This document shows positions 1-7,402 of a DNA stretch of 64,000 nt, piece by piece (position 1 is the stretch's first letter; every line of letters begins with the position of its first letter). Below the pieces are notes generated by a model that saw only the letters and a program-made list of their open reading frames with translations, was not told where the DNA came from and ran no database searches. The position numbers were made by a program, and so were the translations under genes. The DNA lies in contig JAQBSZ010000012.1 in the NCBI GenBank assembly GCA_027623555.1, positions 1 to 64,000 on the forward strand. Direction: 5' to 3'. The stretch is from Pseudomonadota bacterium (lineage in GTDB: Bacteria; Pseudomonadota; Gammaproteobacteria; Pseudomonadales; Pseudohongiellaceae).

Positions 1-92
1 ATGTTATTGTAAAAATTCATTGGGCTTTCTCCTTTATGGGTGTGGTGCCTTACAGCTTACAGAATTCTGCAGGCTGGGAAGAAGGCTCAATG

Positions 93-190
93 AGTATCAA
101 ACAGTTCAACGGGACGGCCTCTCCACACTTGCTTTGCGGATGGCTACGCCATCTTATCCGCAAACCAAGCGCGGCGAACGTAGTTGACAC
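93..190. repeat. Hairpin region, loosely attC-like
   Basis: A strong imperfect palindrome runs from 128 to 169: the 14-base arm at 128-141 pairs with 156-169 with one mismatch. A perfect inner stem (ATGGC at 140-144, GCCAT at 148-152) has a 3-base loop. Outside it, 93-110 and 171-190 are loosely complementary and resemble the outer arms of integron attC sites (CAAAC...CAACGGGAC on the left, GTTGAC on the right). The core boxes do not match the attC consensus exactly. No integrase is visible in the window. A self-standing toxin-antitoxin cassette directly follows, which fits an integron-cassette origin, but this remains a guess. Confidence 0.3.
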
Positions 191-212
191 CTGTAACGTA
201 TCACGTTACATT
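184..212 (+). promoter_or_regulatory. Promoter and operator of higBA
   Basis: A TTGACA hexamer at 184-189 is followed after 17 bases by TACATT at 207-212. The spacer and -10 contain a perfect inverted repeat, TGTAACG (192-198) and CGTTACA (204-210), around a 5-base centre, a natural operator for the XRE antitoxin encoded downstream. Transcription would start near 219, which is the GTG start codon of the toxin, so the message is predicted to be leaderless. Confidence 0.6.
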
Positions 213-218
213 ATGTAA

Positions 219-497
219 GTGATTCAAAATTTCAAACATAAAGGGCTTGAGCGTTACTTTCTTAAAGGGACTAAATCAGGCATCCAGGCTAGCCATATAA
301 ACCGGCTTCGACTGATTTTGGGTCGCCTTCATGCCTCTACAAGCCCAAAAGATATGGATCTTCCGGGACTATATCTGCATCAATTGAAAGGTAAGAGTCT
401 TGGTCGCTGGTCCGTTAGAGTTAGCGGTAATTGGCGCGTTACATTCAAATTCGATGGCCCAGATGCTATCGACGTGGATTACGAGGATTATCATTAA
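219..497 (+). CDS. higB: HigB-family mRNA interferase toxin
   Basis: Toxin of a type II toxin-antitoxin pair, RelE/ParE superfamily, expected to cleave mRNA on the ribosome. The 92-residue protein has the full HigB pattern: N-terminal [10 protein letters not shown], a central DLPG motif (48-50) and LHQLKG (53-58), a basic strand NWRVTF (71-76) and the C-terminal VDYEDYH. The start is GTG; the N-terminus matches the usual HigB start and no earlier start is possible because a TAA lies immediately upstream (ATG TAA GTG). No Shine-Dalgarno is visible. The antitoxin gene follows after 2 bases. The toxin-first order is normal for higBA. Confidence 0.9.
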   Translation: MIQNFKHKGLERYFLKGTKSGIQASHINRLRLILGRLHASTSPKDMDLPGLYLHQLKGKSLGRWSVRVSGNWRVTFKFDGPDAIDVDYEDYH

Positions 498-499
498 CC

Positions 500-793
500 A
501 TGTCTATTCAAATGCATAACCCACCCCATCCTGGCGAGATTTTGCGCGAGCTTTGCCTAGATCCTATGGGCATTAGTGTAACTGATGCTGCCGAAGCGCT
601 GGGTGTAAGCCGAAAGACTCTGTCTTCGATTCTCAATGGGCGCGCAGGAATAAGTCCTGAGATGGCTATAAGGTTGTCGATTGCGTTCGACACTTCTCCA
701 GAGAGCTGGCTTAACCAGCAGCAACAATTTGACCTTTGGCAAGCAATGAACTCGGGAGAGATAATCAAAGTCAAGAGGCTCCATGCCGCATAA
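500..793 (+). CDS. higA: HigA-family XRE antitoxin
   Basis: Antitoxin partner of the preceding toxin: it neutralises HigB and represses the operon. The 97-residue protein carries the VapI/HigA opening motif HPGEILREL (10-18), a helix-turn-helix at about 27-46 ([19 protein letters not shown]), then [15 protein letters not shown], typical of the family. The ATG at 500 lies 2 bases after the higB stop, so the pair is translationally coupled. An upstream in-frame start at 431 lies inside higB and would add residues foreign to the family, so it is not used. The inverted repeat at 192-210 is its probable binding site. Confidence 0.9.
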   Translation: MSIQMHNPPHPGEILRELCLDPMGISVTDAAEALGVSRKTLSSILNGRAGISPEMAIRLSIAFDTSPESWLNQQQQFDLWQAMNSGEIIKVKRLHAA

Positions 794-965
794 CACATAT
801 GAGCCTTTAGGCTGTCAATAGGCACTAGTTGTTTTTTTCAGTCGCTTTCGTGACCGAACCTAAATCAATTAGCAAAACCACCTGCTTCATCTGTCATGGT
901 CGCTGTTAAGTCAAAGTGCTTACAGCAAACACATATAGAGGGTGAACCTCCCCCGTTTTAGTTGA

Positions 966-1049
966 CACCTTCTAACTGGGGGAGTTAAAGGCTCGCAGGC
1001 CAAAGATATCAAGAAAGCCCTAGAATTGGCCCGCCAACTGGAGATATAG
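966..1049 (+). pseudogene. 3' remnant of a RelE/HigB-like addiction toxin
   Basis: Directly upstream of the next antitoxin, a short open stretch reads HLLTGG, VKGSQAKDIKKALEL, ARQLEI and then a TAG stop at 1047-1049. This is recognisable as the C-terminal end of COG3657-type addiction-module killer proteins, which typically end LL.GGDK.SQ..DIKKA.E.A..L. An in-frame TGA lies at 963-965, and nothing upstream resembles the missing 70 or so residues. I read it as a truncated toxin whose 5' part has been lost. The 2-base gap to the antitoxin ATG preserves the original operon layout. Confidence 0.6.
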
Positions 1050-1051
1050 AC

Positions 1052-1345
1052 ATGACCGTTAAACTTAGTCGCTACGATACAGCTGAATATCTTAAGTCTG
1101 ATGAAGACATCCACGCCTATCTCGACGCAGTGCTCGAAGAAGGTGGCGATGATCCTGCCTACATTGTTCACGCTCTAGGAATCATCGCTCGCGCCAAAAA
1201 TATGAGCCAACTTGCCAGAGATACTGGATTGTCTCGTGAGGGTTTGTACAAAGCGCTCTCTGAAGAAGGTAATCCGACTTTTGTAACCGTGACAAAAATC
1301 GCGAAAGCACTCGGGCTTCAAACAAAGTTTCAAGCTACTGCTTGA
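1052..1345 (+). CDS. Orphan addiction-module antidote protein (COG3636 type)
   Basis: A 97-residue DNA-binding antitoxin of the HigA-like COG3636 family. The N-terminus has the family pattern (SRYDTAEYLKSDEDIHAYLD), and a helix-turn-helix lies at about 51-70 (SQLARDTGLSREGLYKAL) followed by NPTFVTVTKIAKALGL. Its partner toxin would normally be encoded immediately upstream but survives only as the 966-1049 remnant, so this is an orphan antitoxin. It may still act as a repressor. The palindrome CTCCCCC (948-954) / GGGGGAG (978-984), which brackets a TTGACA at 962-967, is a possible operator. Confidence 0.85.
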   Translation: MTVKLSRYDTAEYLKSDEDIHAYLDAVLEEGGDDPAYIVHALGIIARAKNMSQLARDTGLSREGLYKALSEEGNPTFVTVTKIAKALGLQTKFQATA

Positions 1346-1587
1346 GGCTCGAAGGACTATAAACAAATCAAAAAGGAAGCAGAATGCACGATTGCCTTTG
1401 TGAATGCCCTTCGGCCATTTTTTCACAAAGCCAACCGCACATCCTTCTTCCATTATTGAAGACGGTGAATCAGATTATTAGATCTTGATCGAAGCTGGTA
1501 AGATCAACCTGGTTAATCGCCAAAATCGGAACGAGAGCATAGACGGCTTATCTTCCGAAGCCTGGAACTATTATTGAGGATTTCACT

Positions 1588-2538
1588 ATGAACGGCCGCA
1601 TCTCTGCTATAGCGCTCATCACCTGTGTTTTCAGTGCGGGGAGCCTGGCACAGCCATCTGACGCCTATGTTGTTCCCAGAACAGAACATGGCCAACCTGA
1701 CTTTCAGGGTGTCTGGAGTACCAGATTCAACACCATGCTGGAGCGCCCCGAAGGCCTTCCCCTGGTACTGTCACCTGAGCAAGCCAAAGGATTCGCTCAG
1801 GCCGTTGCGGATGGCGGAGAGGATAATACCGATCCTGATATTGACAGGCTCGGTCCCCCGGTTCTGACCGTGGTAAATGGTGAATATCGTAGCTCGGTCA
1901 TCGTTTACCCGGAAAATGGCGTGCTGCCTTATAACGAACTCGGCAATCAACTGGCTGCCCACTCTTACTTTGAGGGCGCAGGTTACGATGGCCCAGAGCA
2001 GAGACCTGGTGTGGAGCGCTGCTTAGAGGCCTGGGCGTCTCCGCCCATGCGCGCCTTCATGTATCAGCTGTTCCATGGCTTTGTGCAGACTGCCGATACG
2101 ATCGCGATTGTCAGTGAAGAAGCCGTAATGTTACGAGTGATTCACATGGACGGCTATGTACCGCCAAATGCCATAAGAAGTTTTGAAGGGCACTCTGTAG
2201 GCCACTGGGAAGGTGACGCCCTGGTAGTTGAAACCACTCATTACAGTGATACTAATCCGGAACGTGCCACTATCGGTCGGCCGATGTTGATAAGTAGTGA
2301 AGCCCGTGTGACCGAACGTTTCACACGTACGTCAGATACCGAGTTGAACTATCAGTACACAGTGGATGATCCAAAGTATTACACGGAACCCTGGCGCGGT
2401 GAGTTCTCGTTCATTCGGGATGATAGCGGGCATATCTACGAGTACACCTGTCACGAAGGAAATTACAGCATGGTTGGCGCGCTTCGCGGTGCGCGTGTTC
2501 AGGAAATGCGCGGGGAGACGACAGGGGAGCAGCACTGA
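1588..2538 (+). CDS. Secreted protein of the PDxQGVW family, function unknown
   Basis: A 316-residue exported protein. Residues 1-21 form a signal peptide with probable cleavage after SLA. The mature part shows motifs of a family common in Sphingomonadales, Acidobacteria and marine gammaproteobacteria: GQPDFQGVWS, LERP, PGVERCLEAW, a GHSVGHWEGDALVVETTH block, VTERFTR, then DDPKYYTEPW and YEYTCHEGNY near the C-terminus. Two cysteines lie in conserved positions (CLEAW and CHEGNY). I know of no established function for this family. It stands alone: the preceding 242 bases hold no gene and the next gene is convergent. Confidence 0.75.
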   Translation: MNGRISAIALITCVFSAGSLAQPSDAYVVPRTEHGQPDFQGVWSTRFNTMLERPEGLPLVLSPEQAKGFAQAVADGGEDNTDPDIDRLGPPVLTVVNGEYRSSVIVYPENGVLPYNELGNQLAAHSYFEGAGYDGPEQRPGVERCLEAWASPPMRAFMYQLFHGFVQTADTIAIVSEEAVMLRVIHMDGYVPPNAIRSFEGHSVGHWEGDALVVETTHYSDTNPERATIGRPMLISSEARVTERFTRTSDTELNYQYTVDDPKYYTEPWRGEFSFIRDDSGHIYEYTCHEGNYSMVGALRGARVQEMRGETTGEQH

Positions 2539-2559
2539 TCTTCCATGGTCGCTACCAAG

Positions 2560-2958
2560 CTAATCCGGTAGTAGCCTCGGCCTGCCTTCATCATCGATCG
2601 CCACATACACGAACAAGCCTTCCGCAACTTTTACGCTTTCACTGTGAGTGAGTTGATGTTTAGTCCATACATCGACTGCTATGTGTATGGAGGTTTTTCC
2701 ACGCTTGGTAACACGACAGTAACAACTCACGGTCGAACCCACGCTCACCGGTATTAGAAAGACCACGTCCTTAATTGCGACCGTTGTCGATCGGCCCTTC
2801 GCAACCTGCTTGCTCATAATTCCCGCCGCCAGGTCCATCTGGGAGACTAACCAACCACCGAAGATATCGCCATTAGCATTGGTATCCCTCGGCATCGCCA
2901 GGGTCTGTAAGGCCAACTCACCTTCGGGCTTAATAGCGGATGTGTTTTCTGCATTCAT
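2560..2958 (-). CDS. yciA: Acyl-CoA thioesterase, hotdog fold
   Basis: Hydrolyses acyl-CoA thioesters; hexameric hotdog enzyme of the YciA family in the cytoplasm. The 132-residue form starting at the ATG at 2958 matches the family length exactly and contains TLAMPRDTNANGDIFGGWLV, whose Asp serves in catalysis, and the C-terminal ALFKYVAVD-like block (EGLFVYVAIDDEGRPR). A longer reading from a TTG at 2985 overlaps the upstream gene's stop but has no ribosome site, whereas the ATG has TGGAA six bases upstream. It follows the TRAP permease genes and is probably cotranscribed with them. Confidence 0.9.
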   Translation of the reverse strand: MNAENTSAIKPEGELALQTLAMPRDTNANGDIFGGWLVSQMDLAAGIMSKQVAKGRSTTVAIKDVVFLIPVSVGSTVSCYCRVTKRGKTSIHIAVDVWTKHQLTHSESVKVAEGLFVYVAIDDEGRPRLLPD

Positions 2959-2981
2959 AGCATATTCCAGTTCGTACAGGA

Positions 2982-4361
2982 TCAATTAATAAGGGAGGGC
3001 AACCAGGTTGCCAGTCCGGGTTGTAGCGCCAGCAACACCATCAGGCCGAGCTGCATGATTACAAATGGGATAATGCCGCGATAAATCTCGCCAGTAGCCA
3101 CACTGTCCGGTGCGACGCTGCGAAGATAGAAGAGCGAGAAGCCAAATGGCGGTGTCAGAAAAGACGTCTGCAGGTTGACGGCAATCATGATGCCGAGCCA
3201 AATTGGATCGACCCCCATCGCCAACAAAATCGGTCCTACCAACGGCACCACCATGAAGGTGATCTCAATAAAGTCGAGAATGAAACCTAGAAGAAAAATC
3301 AGCAACATCACGATCACAGTGGCCGAGATCACTCCACCGGGCAAACTGCTTAGCAGGTTTTCAATTAGCACATCGCCACCGAATCCACGGAACACCGATG
3401 AGAATATCGTCGCGCCAACCAGAATCAGATAAACCATGGACGTAATGCGGGTAGTTTCAATTGCAACTTCATGCAAGACTTTGATTCTGAGCTTGCCCTT
3501 GGTCAGCGCCAGAAGAATCGAACCCAGGGCGCCCACACTGGCTGCCTCCGTAGGTGTGGCAATTCCCATCAAGATTGAGCCCAGCACGGCAATCATCAAT
3601 AACACCGGTGGCAGCAATCCTTTCGCCAGTGCCGAAACAATCTGACCTGTTGTGAAAACCACATGCTCCTGCTCCACCGAAGGTACGTGTTCCGGTTTAA
3701 CCACGGCAATCGTAAACACATAGGCCGCATAGCCGAGCACGAGTATCAGGCCCGGAATAATCGCGCCGGCAAACAGATCGCTGATAGAGACAAAATCCGG
3801 GGCGAAGATGCCCGCGTTGAGCTGCGACTGCTGGTAGGCATTGGAGATTACTTCGCCCAGCAGGACCAGGCAAATTGAAGGCGGAATGATCTGCCCGAGT
3901 GTTCCGGTGGCACAAAGCGTGCCGCAGGCCAGTGATGGCTTGTAACCGGTCTTCAACATGGTTGGTAGCGACAGGATGCCCATCGTCACCACGGTAGCGC
4001 CGACAATTCCGGTGCTGGCTGCCAATAGCATGCCCACAATAATCACCGAGATGCCCAGTCCTCCGGGAAATCGGCCGAACGCCAGCGCCATGTTCCTTAG
4101 TAAGTCATCGGCGATTCGGGATTTTTCCAGCATCGATCCCATGAATACAAACAGCGGTACCGCGAACAGATTCTGATTAACAAGCACTCCATAGATGCGG
4201 TTTGGAATCAGGTTTATGTAGGCTGCGTCGAATATGCCGATGGTACTCCCCAAACCGGCGAACGCCAGTGACACACCAGCCAGGGTCAAGGCAACCGGGT
4301 ATCCCAGCATGAGTAGCAGACAGACAACCAGAAAGAATAGAAGAGGTATCAATTCGAGCAC
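2982..4361 (-). CDS. dctM: TRAP transporter large permease (DctM family)
   Basis: The 12-helix membrane subunit of a tripartite ATP-independent periplasmic transporter, which imports organic acids or similar solutes with a sodium gradient. The 459 residues are almost entirely hydrophobic segments broken by short polar loops, with family blocks such as GIVGATVVTMG, GTLGQIIPPS, TPTEAASVGALG and TSFLTPPFGFSLFYLR. The start is GTG and overlaps the DctQ stop by one base, so the two permease genes are coupled. No gene for the periplasmic substrate-binding protein DctP is nearby, so the substrate cannot be guessed. Confidence 0.92.
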   Translation of the reverse strand: MLELIPLLFFLVVCLLLMLGYPVALTLAGVSLAFAGLGSTIGIFDAAYINLIPNRIYGVLVNQNLFAVPLFVFMGSMLEKSRIADDLLRNMALAFGRFPGGLGISVIIVGMLLAASTGIVGATVVTMGILSLPTMLKTGYKPSLACGTLCATGTLGQIIPPSICLVLLGEVISNAYQQSQLNAGIFAPDFVSISDLFAGAIIPGLILVLGYAAYVFTIAVVKPEHVPSVEQEHVVFTTGQIVSALAKGLLPPVLLMIAVLGSILMGIATPTEAASVGALGSILLALTKGKLRIKVLHEVAIETTRITSMVYLILVGATIFSSVFRGFGGDVLIENLLSSLPGGVISATVIVMLLIFLLGFILDFIEITFMVVPLVGPILLAMGVDPIWLGIMIAVNLQTSFLTPPFGFSLFYLRSVAPDSVATGEIYRGIIPFVIMQLGLMVLLALQPGLATWLPSLIN

Positions 4362-4864
4362 TATGTCCGACTCTGGCGGAGTTTTCTCAGCGCTTTGAGT
4401 GCTTCAGCGCTACCCTGAACGATTAGCAGGCCAGCCAAGACCAGGATTGTCGCTTTCAGTAAATAGACGTAGGACAATCCGCTGGGGTCGGGAGAGCGCT
4501 CACGAATTTGCCAGGATACTGACACGTAATCCCAGCTTACCCAGATAATAAAAACCGTACTGGGTAGCAGGAATAGTGCGGCTCCCAAAAGATCAACCAA
4601 CGCCTTGCCCCGTTCAGACAACCGGCTGTAAAGAATGTCCACTCTCACATGGCCTTGTTCCTTTAGCGTATAGGCCGCCCCCAGGGAAAAGATCAGTGCG
4701 TTTACGTACATCACCGATTCCTGTAGCGCAATGGAGCCAAACTGAAAGACATAGCGCAGCGTTACTATCACCACCACCAACAGCACCATGGCGAAAGCCA
4801 GCCAGGAAGCGGTCCGGCCGATGCGATCAATCAGCTTGTCGATGAAATCGATAATGCGTTGCAT
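4361..4864 (-). CDS. dctQ: TRAP transporter small permease (DctQ family)
   Basis: Four-helix small membrane subunit that pairs with DctM in TRAP transporters. From the ATG at 4864 the protein is 167 residues; a GTG at 4912 would add 16 residues without family support. Features are an initial amphipathic helix, a first membrane helix ending in RYVFQF, the conserved stretch LQESVMYVNALIFSLGAAYT followed by EQGHVRVDI, and SPDPSGLSY in the last loop. Neither start has a clear ribosome site. It overlaps DctM by one base. The gene upstream on the same strand encodes a small membrane protein of unknown role. Confidence 0.88.
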   Translation of the reverse strand: MQRIIDFIDKLIDRIGRTASWLAFAMVLLVVVIVTLRYVFQFGSIALQESVMYVNALIFSLGAAYTLKEQGHVRVDILYSRLSERGKALVDLLGAALFLLPSTVFIIWVSWDYVSVSWQIRERSPDPSGLSYVYLLKATILVLAGLLIVQGSAEALKALRKLRQSRT

Positions 4865-4984
4865 AGAAAATATTCTGATTGGTTGTCCAGGATAGCTGGA
4901 TTTCGGTCGCACACATTATTACACAGCCATCACCTGGTCGCCCCATCCTCAGGATTGCCAATATGTGTGCGAGGAAGGACTGAA

Positions 4985-5347
4985 TCAGGCCATCATCCAG
5001 GTGCGAAGTAACTGAAAGCTCAGAATGAGTACGGCCGCGGTGAGCAGGAGCAACAGTATCGCCAGTTCCCAGAACAGCCCCCTTTTAAACTTGCTGCGCC
5101 ACCTTGCCCAGAATTTTGCCTTGGGGTCGGGCCGCTGAGGAACTGAGATAAACAGGGTTGAAAAACAGTAGAGCGTGAGCGCCCAACAAAAACCAACGAT
5201 TGAAGGAATAAGCAGATCATACTCCGCCGCAGTGCTTACTTCGAAAAGACTCAGCAGGAATAGCCCTACAAACACTAAGCCCAGCAAATAGATCAAAACG
5301 CGAAACCGGCTCAAAAAACTGGCAATTGTTTGTAGTCGCTCTATCAT
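4985..5347 (-). CDS. Small inner-membrane protein, unknown function
   Basis: A 120-residue protein that I do not recognise. Three hydrophobic segments are apparent at about 18-37, 47-69 and 92-113, joined by a basic cytoplasmic-type loop around 72-90 (rich in Lys, Arg and Trp). It lies 72 bases upstream of dctQ on the same strand, so it may share a transcript with the TRAP genes, but nothing links it to transport directly. No homologous motif was seen, so no function is assigned. Confidence 0.65.
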   Translation of the reverse strand: MIERLQTIASFLSRFRVLIYLLGLVFVGLFLLSLFEVSTAAEYDLLIPSIVGFCWALTLYCFSTLFISVPQRPDPKAKFWARWRSKFKRGLFWELAILLLLLTAAVLILSFQLLRTWMMA

Positions 5348-5501
5348 AAGAAAATCATTAAATCGGTACGTCGGAAGCCTTGAGCTTACCTATTAAAACA
5401 ACAACCATCTACAAAGGAATGTAGCCCTGATCACGAAAGCTGAACTGCCCTTCCTGGCTGGATTCGACGATGCTGGGCAAGCAGTATTTGAGAGCCTGGA
5501 A

Positions 5502-5918
5502 GTGGAGGTGCTGGATGTTTCGGCTGACCAGGTGCGTCTTCTGAAATCCCCGCTACTCACTCGTAACCTGGCTGCTGGCGATAAACTAAAGGTAATCGAT
5601 GCCGCCTCGGCAGAGTATGAGCTTATTCAGCGTAGCGGCAATCTGAGTGTGCGGGTATTTCGTAGAAACGAGATAGAGACGCTATCGGACTATCTCAGTC
5701 CGGAAATTGAAAAACTGGGTGGCAGCCTGGATCTGCAAACCGACCATGCTCTGGTCTATAGTATTCATTTCTCGATCGGGTTTGCGACTATAGAAGAGCT
5801 GCTTAACGATGCCAGCAAGGATTATCTCGAGACCGTTTGGTACTATGGCAACGTGTACGATCCAGAGGACGGGAATACTCCCCTGCTCTGGTGGCAAGAT
5901 TTTGAAAATTGGAAATAA
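5502..5918 (+). CDS. Conserved hypothetical protein, DUF4265-like
   Basis: A 138-residue acidic cytoplasmic protein. The opening pattern (LEVEVLDVSADQVRLLKSP, then AAGDKLKVID and a VRVFRR strand) recalls DUF4265 proteins, but the match is from memory and weak. The first conventional start is the GTG at 5502, preceded by GAGAG at 7 bases. The frame stays open upstream to 5397. A good AAGGA (5414-5418) sits 8 bases before a CTG at 5427, which would add 25 coding-like residues including AELPFLAGFDDAGQ, so the true start may be this CTG. It lies 26 bases before yaaA and is probably cotranscribed with it. Confidence 0.65.
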   Translation: MEVLDVSADQVRLLKSPLLTRNLAAGDKLKVIDAASAEYELIQRSGNLSVRVFRRNEIETLSDYLSPEIEKLGGSLDLQTDHALVYSIHFSIGFATIEELLNDASKDYLETVWYYGNVYDPEDGNTPLLWWQDFENWK

Positions 5919-5944
5919 TTGGAAATTTTCTCAATGTGTAAAGT

Positions 5945-6721
5945 ATGCTGATTGTAGTCTCTCCTGCCAAATCGCTCGATTTCAATACGCCAGTTAGGAC
6001 CAGGAGGTATTCTGAGCCGTTATTTCTCGATGAAGCCTCCGAGCTCGTGCGCGGATTGAAAGATCTATCTCCGGATGAATTGCAGGAGCTTATGCATATC
6101 AGCGCAGCACTGGCTCAGGAAAATTGCCAACGCTTCGCCGACTGGCACACACCCTTCTCGTTAAAAAATGCCCGCCAGGCCATATTCGCATTTCGGGGTG
6201 ATGTCTATTTGGGCCTCAAGGCTGAGCAATTTGGGACCGCCGATCTCAACTTTGCACAGAAACACCTGCGCATTCTCTCTGGCCTTTATGGGATTCTTAA
6301 ACCACTGGACCTGATGCAAGCCTATCGGCTGGAAATGGGCCGGCAATTCATTGTTGGAAACTCGAAAAATCTGTATGCGTTCTGGGGGTCCAGGCTATCC
6401 GATGCGTTAGCTCAGGAGCTTCAGGCACAACGTCAGAAACGCAAAATCCTGATAAATCTGGCATCCAGTGAATATTTCAGTGCTCTGAACCCGCAAGCGC
6501 TGAATGCTGAGATCATCACTCCGGTGTTCAAGGATTGGGCCAGCGGTCAGTACCGCGTGCTGAGTTTCTTCGCCAAGAAGGCACGCGGCGAGATGGCCGC
6601 CTTTATCATCCGGCAGCGAATAAACTCACCGGCCAGACTCAAAGAATTTGCTGTTGATGGCTATGCCTACGCAGAGGAAGACTCCACCAGAGAACGGTAT
6701 GTCTTCAAGCGCAAACAATAA
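5945..6721 (+). CDS. yaaA: Peroxide stress protein YaaA
   Basis: A DUF328/UPF0246 protein; in Escherichia coli YaaA limits free iron and so protects DNA from peroxide damage. The 258 residues match the E. coli length. The family signatures are present: MLIVVSPAKSLDF at the N-terminus, LMHISAALAQEN and RFADWH near 56-73, and ILSGLYGILKPLDLMQAYRL followed by EMG in the middle. The basic loop FFAKKARG and the NSPARLKEF block follow. Most family members are regulated by OxyR; I could not identify an OxyR site here. Confidence 0.95.
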   Translation: MLIVVSPAKSLDFNTPVRTRRYSEPLFLDEASELVRGLKDLSPDELQELMHISAALAQENCQRFADWHTPFSLKNARQAIFAFRGDVYLGLKAEQFGTADLNFAQKHLRILSGLYGILKPLDLMQAYRLEMGRQFIVGNSKNLYAFWGSRLSDALAQELQAQRQKRKILINLASSEYFSALNPQALNAEIITPVFKDWASGQYRVLSFFAKKARGEMAAFIIRQRINSPARLKEFAVDGYAYAEEDSTRERYVFKRKQ

Positions 6722-6749
6722 CCCAAATCTCTAACCGTACTCCATTAAC

Positions 6750-7355
6750 ATGTCGTTATTCGAACCCCTACCCTTCAGCCAGGCAAGTGAGAACAACAAG
6801 CTGCCAATACTGGATGTGCTTTCGCGTCATTTGCAGAATCAAGCTTCGCTTCTGGAAATTGGTGGCGGAACTGGTCAACACGCGGAGTGCTTCGCCGCGA
6901 ATTTCCCAGGTCTGAAGTGGCAAAGTTCAGACGTGTCTGCGAACCTTGACAACCTGAACCGCCGTATTGTTCGTGCTGAACTCACCAATCTCCCTCCGGC
7001 GATTAACCTGGATGTAAATGAAGTGCCGTGGAAGTGTGGTGCCTTCGATGTGATCTACAGCGCTAACTGCCTGCACATCATCTCGACAAGTGCAGTAGAA
7101 TGTTTCTTTCAGGGAGTTGGTGCACACCTGAACGAGAAGGGGTTACTACTTGTCTATGGCCCATTCAAGTACAGCGGTGCATTTACTACCGACAGTAATG
7201 CCCATTTCGACGTGTGGCTGAAGGGTAGAGACCCGGTAAGCGGGGTGAGGGATTTTGAATGGGTTAACCAGTTGGCAAACGATGTCGGGCTTAGACTGGC
7301 AGAAGACAATGCCATGCCAGCCAACAATCAATTGCTGGTTTGGCATAAACCCTGA
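6750..7355 (+). CDS. DUF938 family SAM-dependent methyltransferase
   Basis: A 201-residue Rossmann-fold methyltransferase of the DUF938 type; substrate unknown. The SAM-binding glycine motif is LLEIGGGTGQHAECFA (about 33-48). The second motif (WQSSDVSANL), motif IV (FDVIYSANCLHI) and the GLLLVYGPFKYSG strand are all present. The family hallmark NKLPILDVL occurs near residue 15. It starts 28 bases after yaaA and probably belongs to the same transcription unit. Confidence 0.88.
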   Translation: MSLFEPLPFSQASENNKLPILDVLSRHLQNQASLLEIGGGTGQHAECFAANFPGLKWQSSDVSANLDNLNRRIVRAELTNLPPAINLDVNEVPWKCGAFDVIYSANCLHIISTSAVECFFQGVGAHLNEKGLLLVYGPFKYSGAFTTDSNAHFDVWLKGRDPVSGVRDFEWVNQLANDVGLRLAEDNAMPANNQLLVWHKP

Positions 7356-7402
7356 TGTTTAAAGAAATTCTGATTCGGCCTGTGGCTTCTGATTGTTGCT
7401 AA

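Noticed and set aside
36..218. Open frame of 60 codons ahead of higB
   Set aside because: It overlaps the hairpin and the higBA promoter and has no protein-like character.
800..838. AGCCT-TT-AGGCT hairpin and later T-run as the higBA terminator
   Set aside because: The T-run begins about 20 bases after the short stem, so it is not a proper intrinsic terminator.
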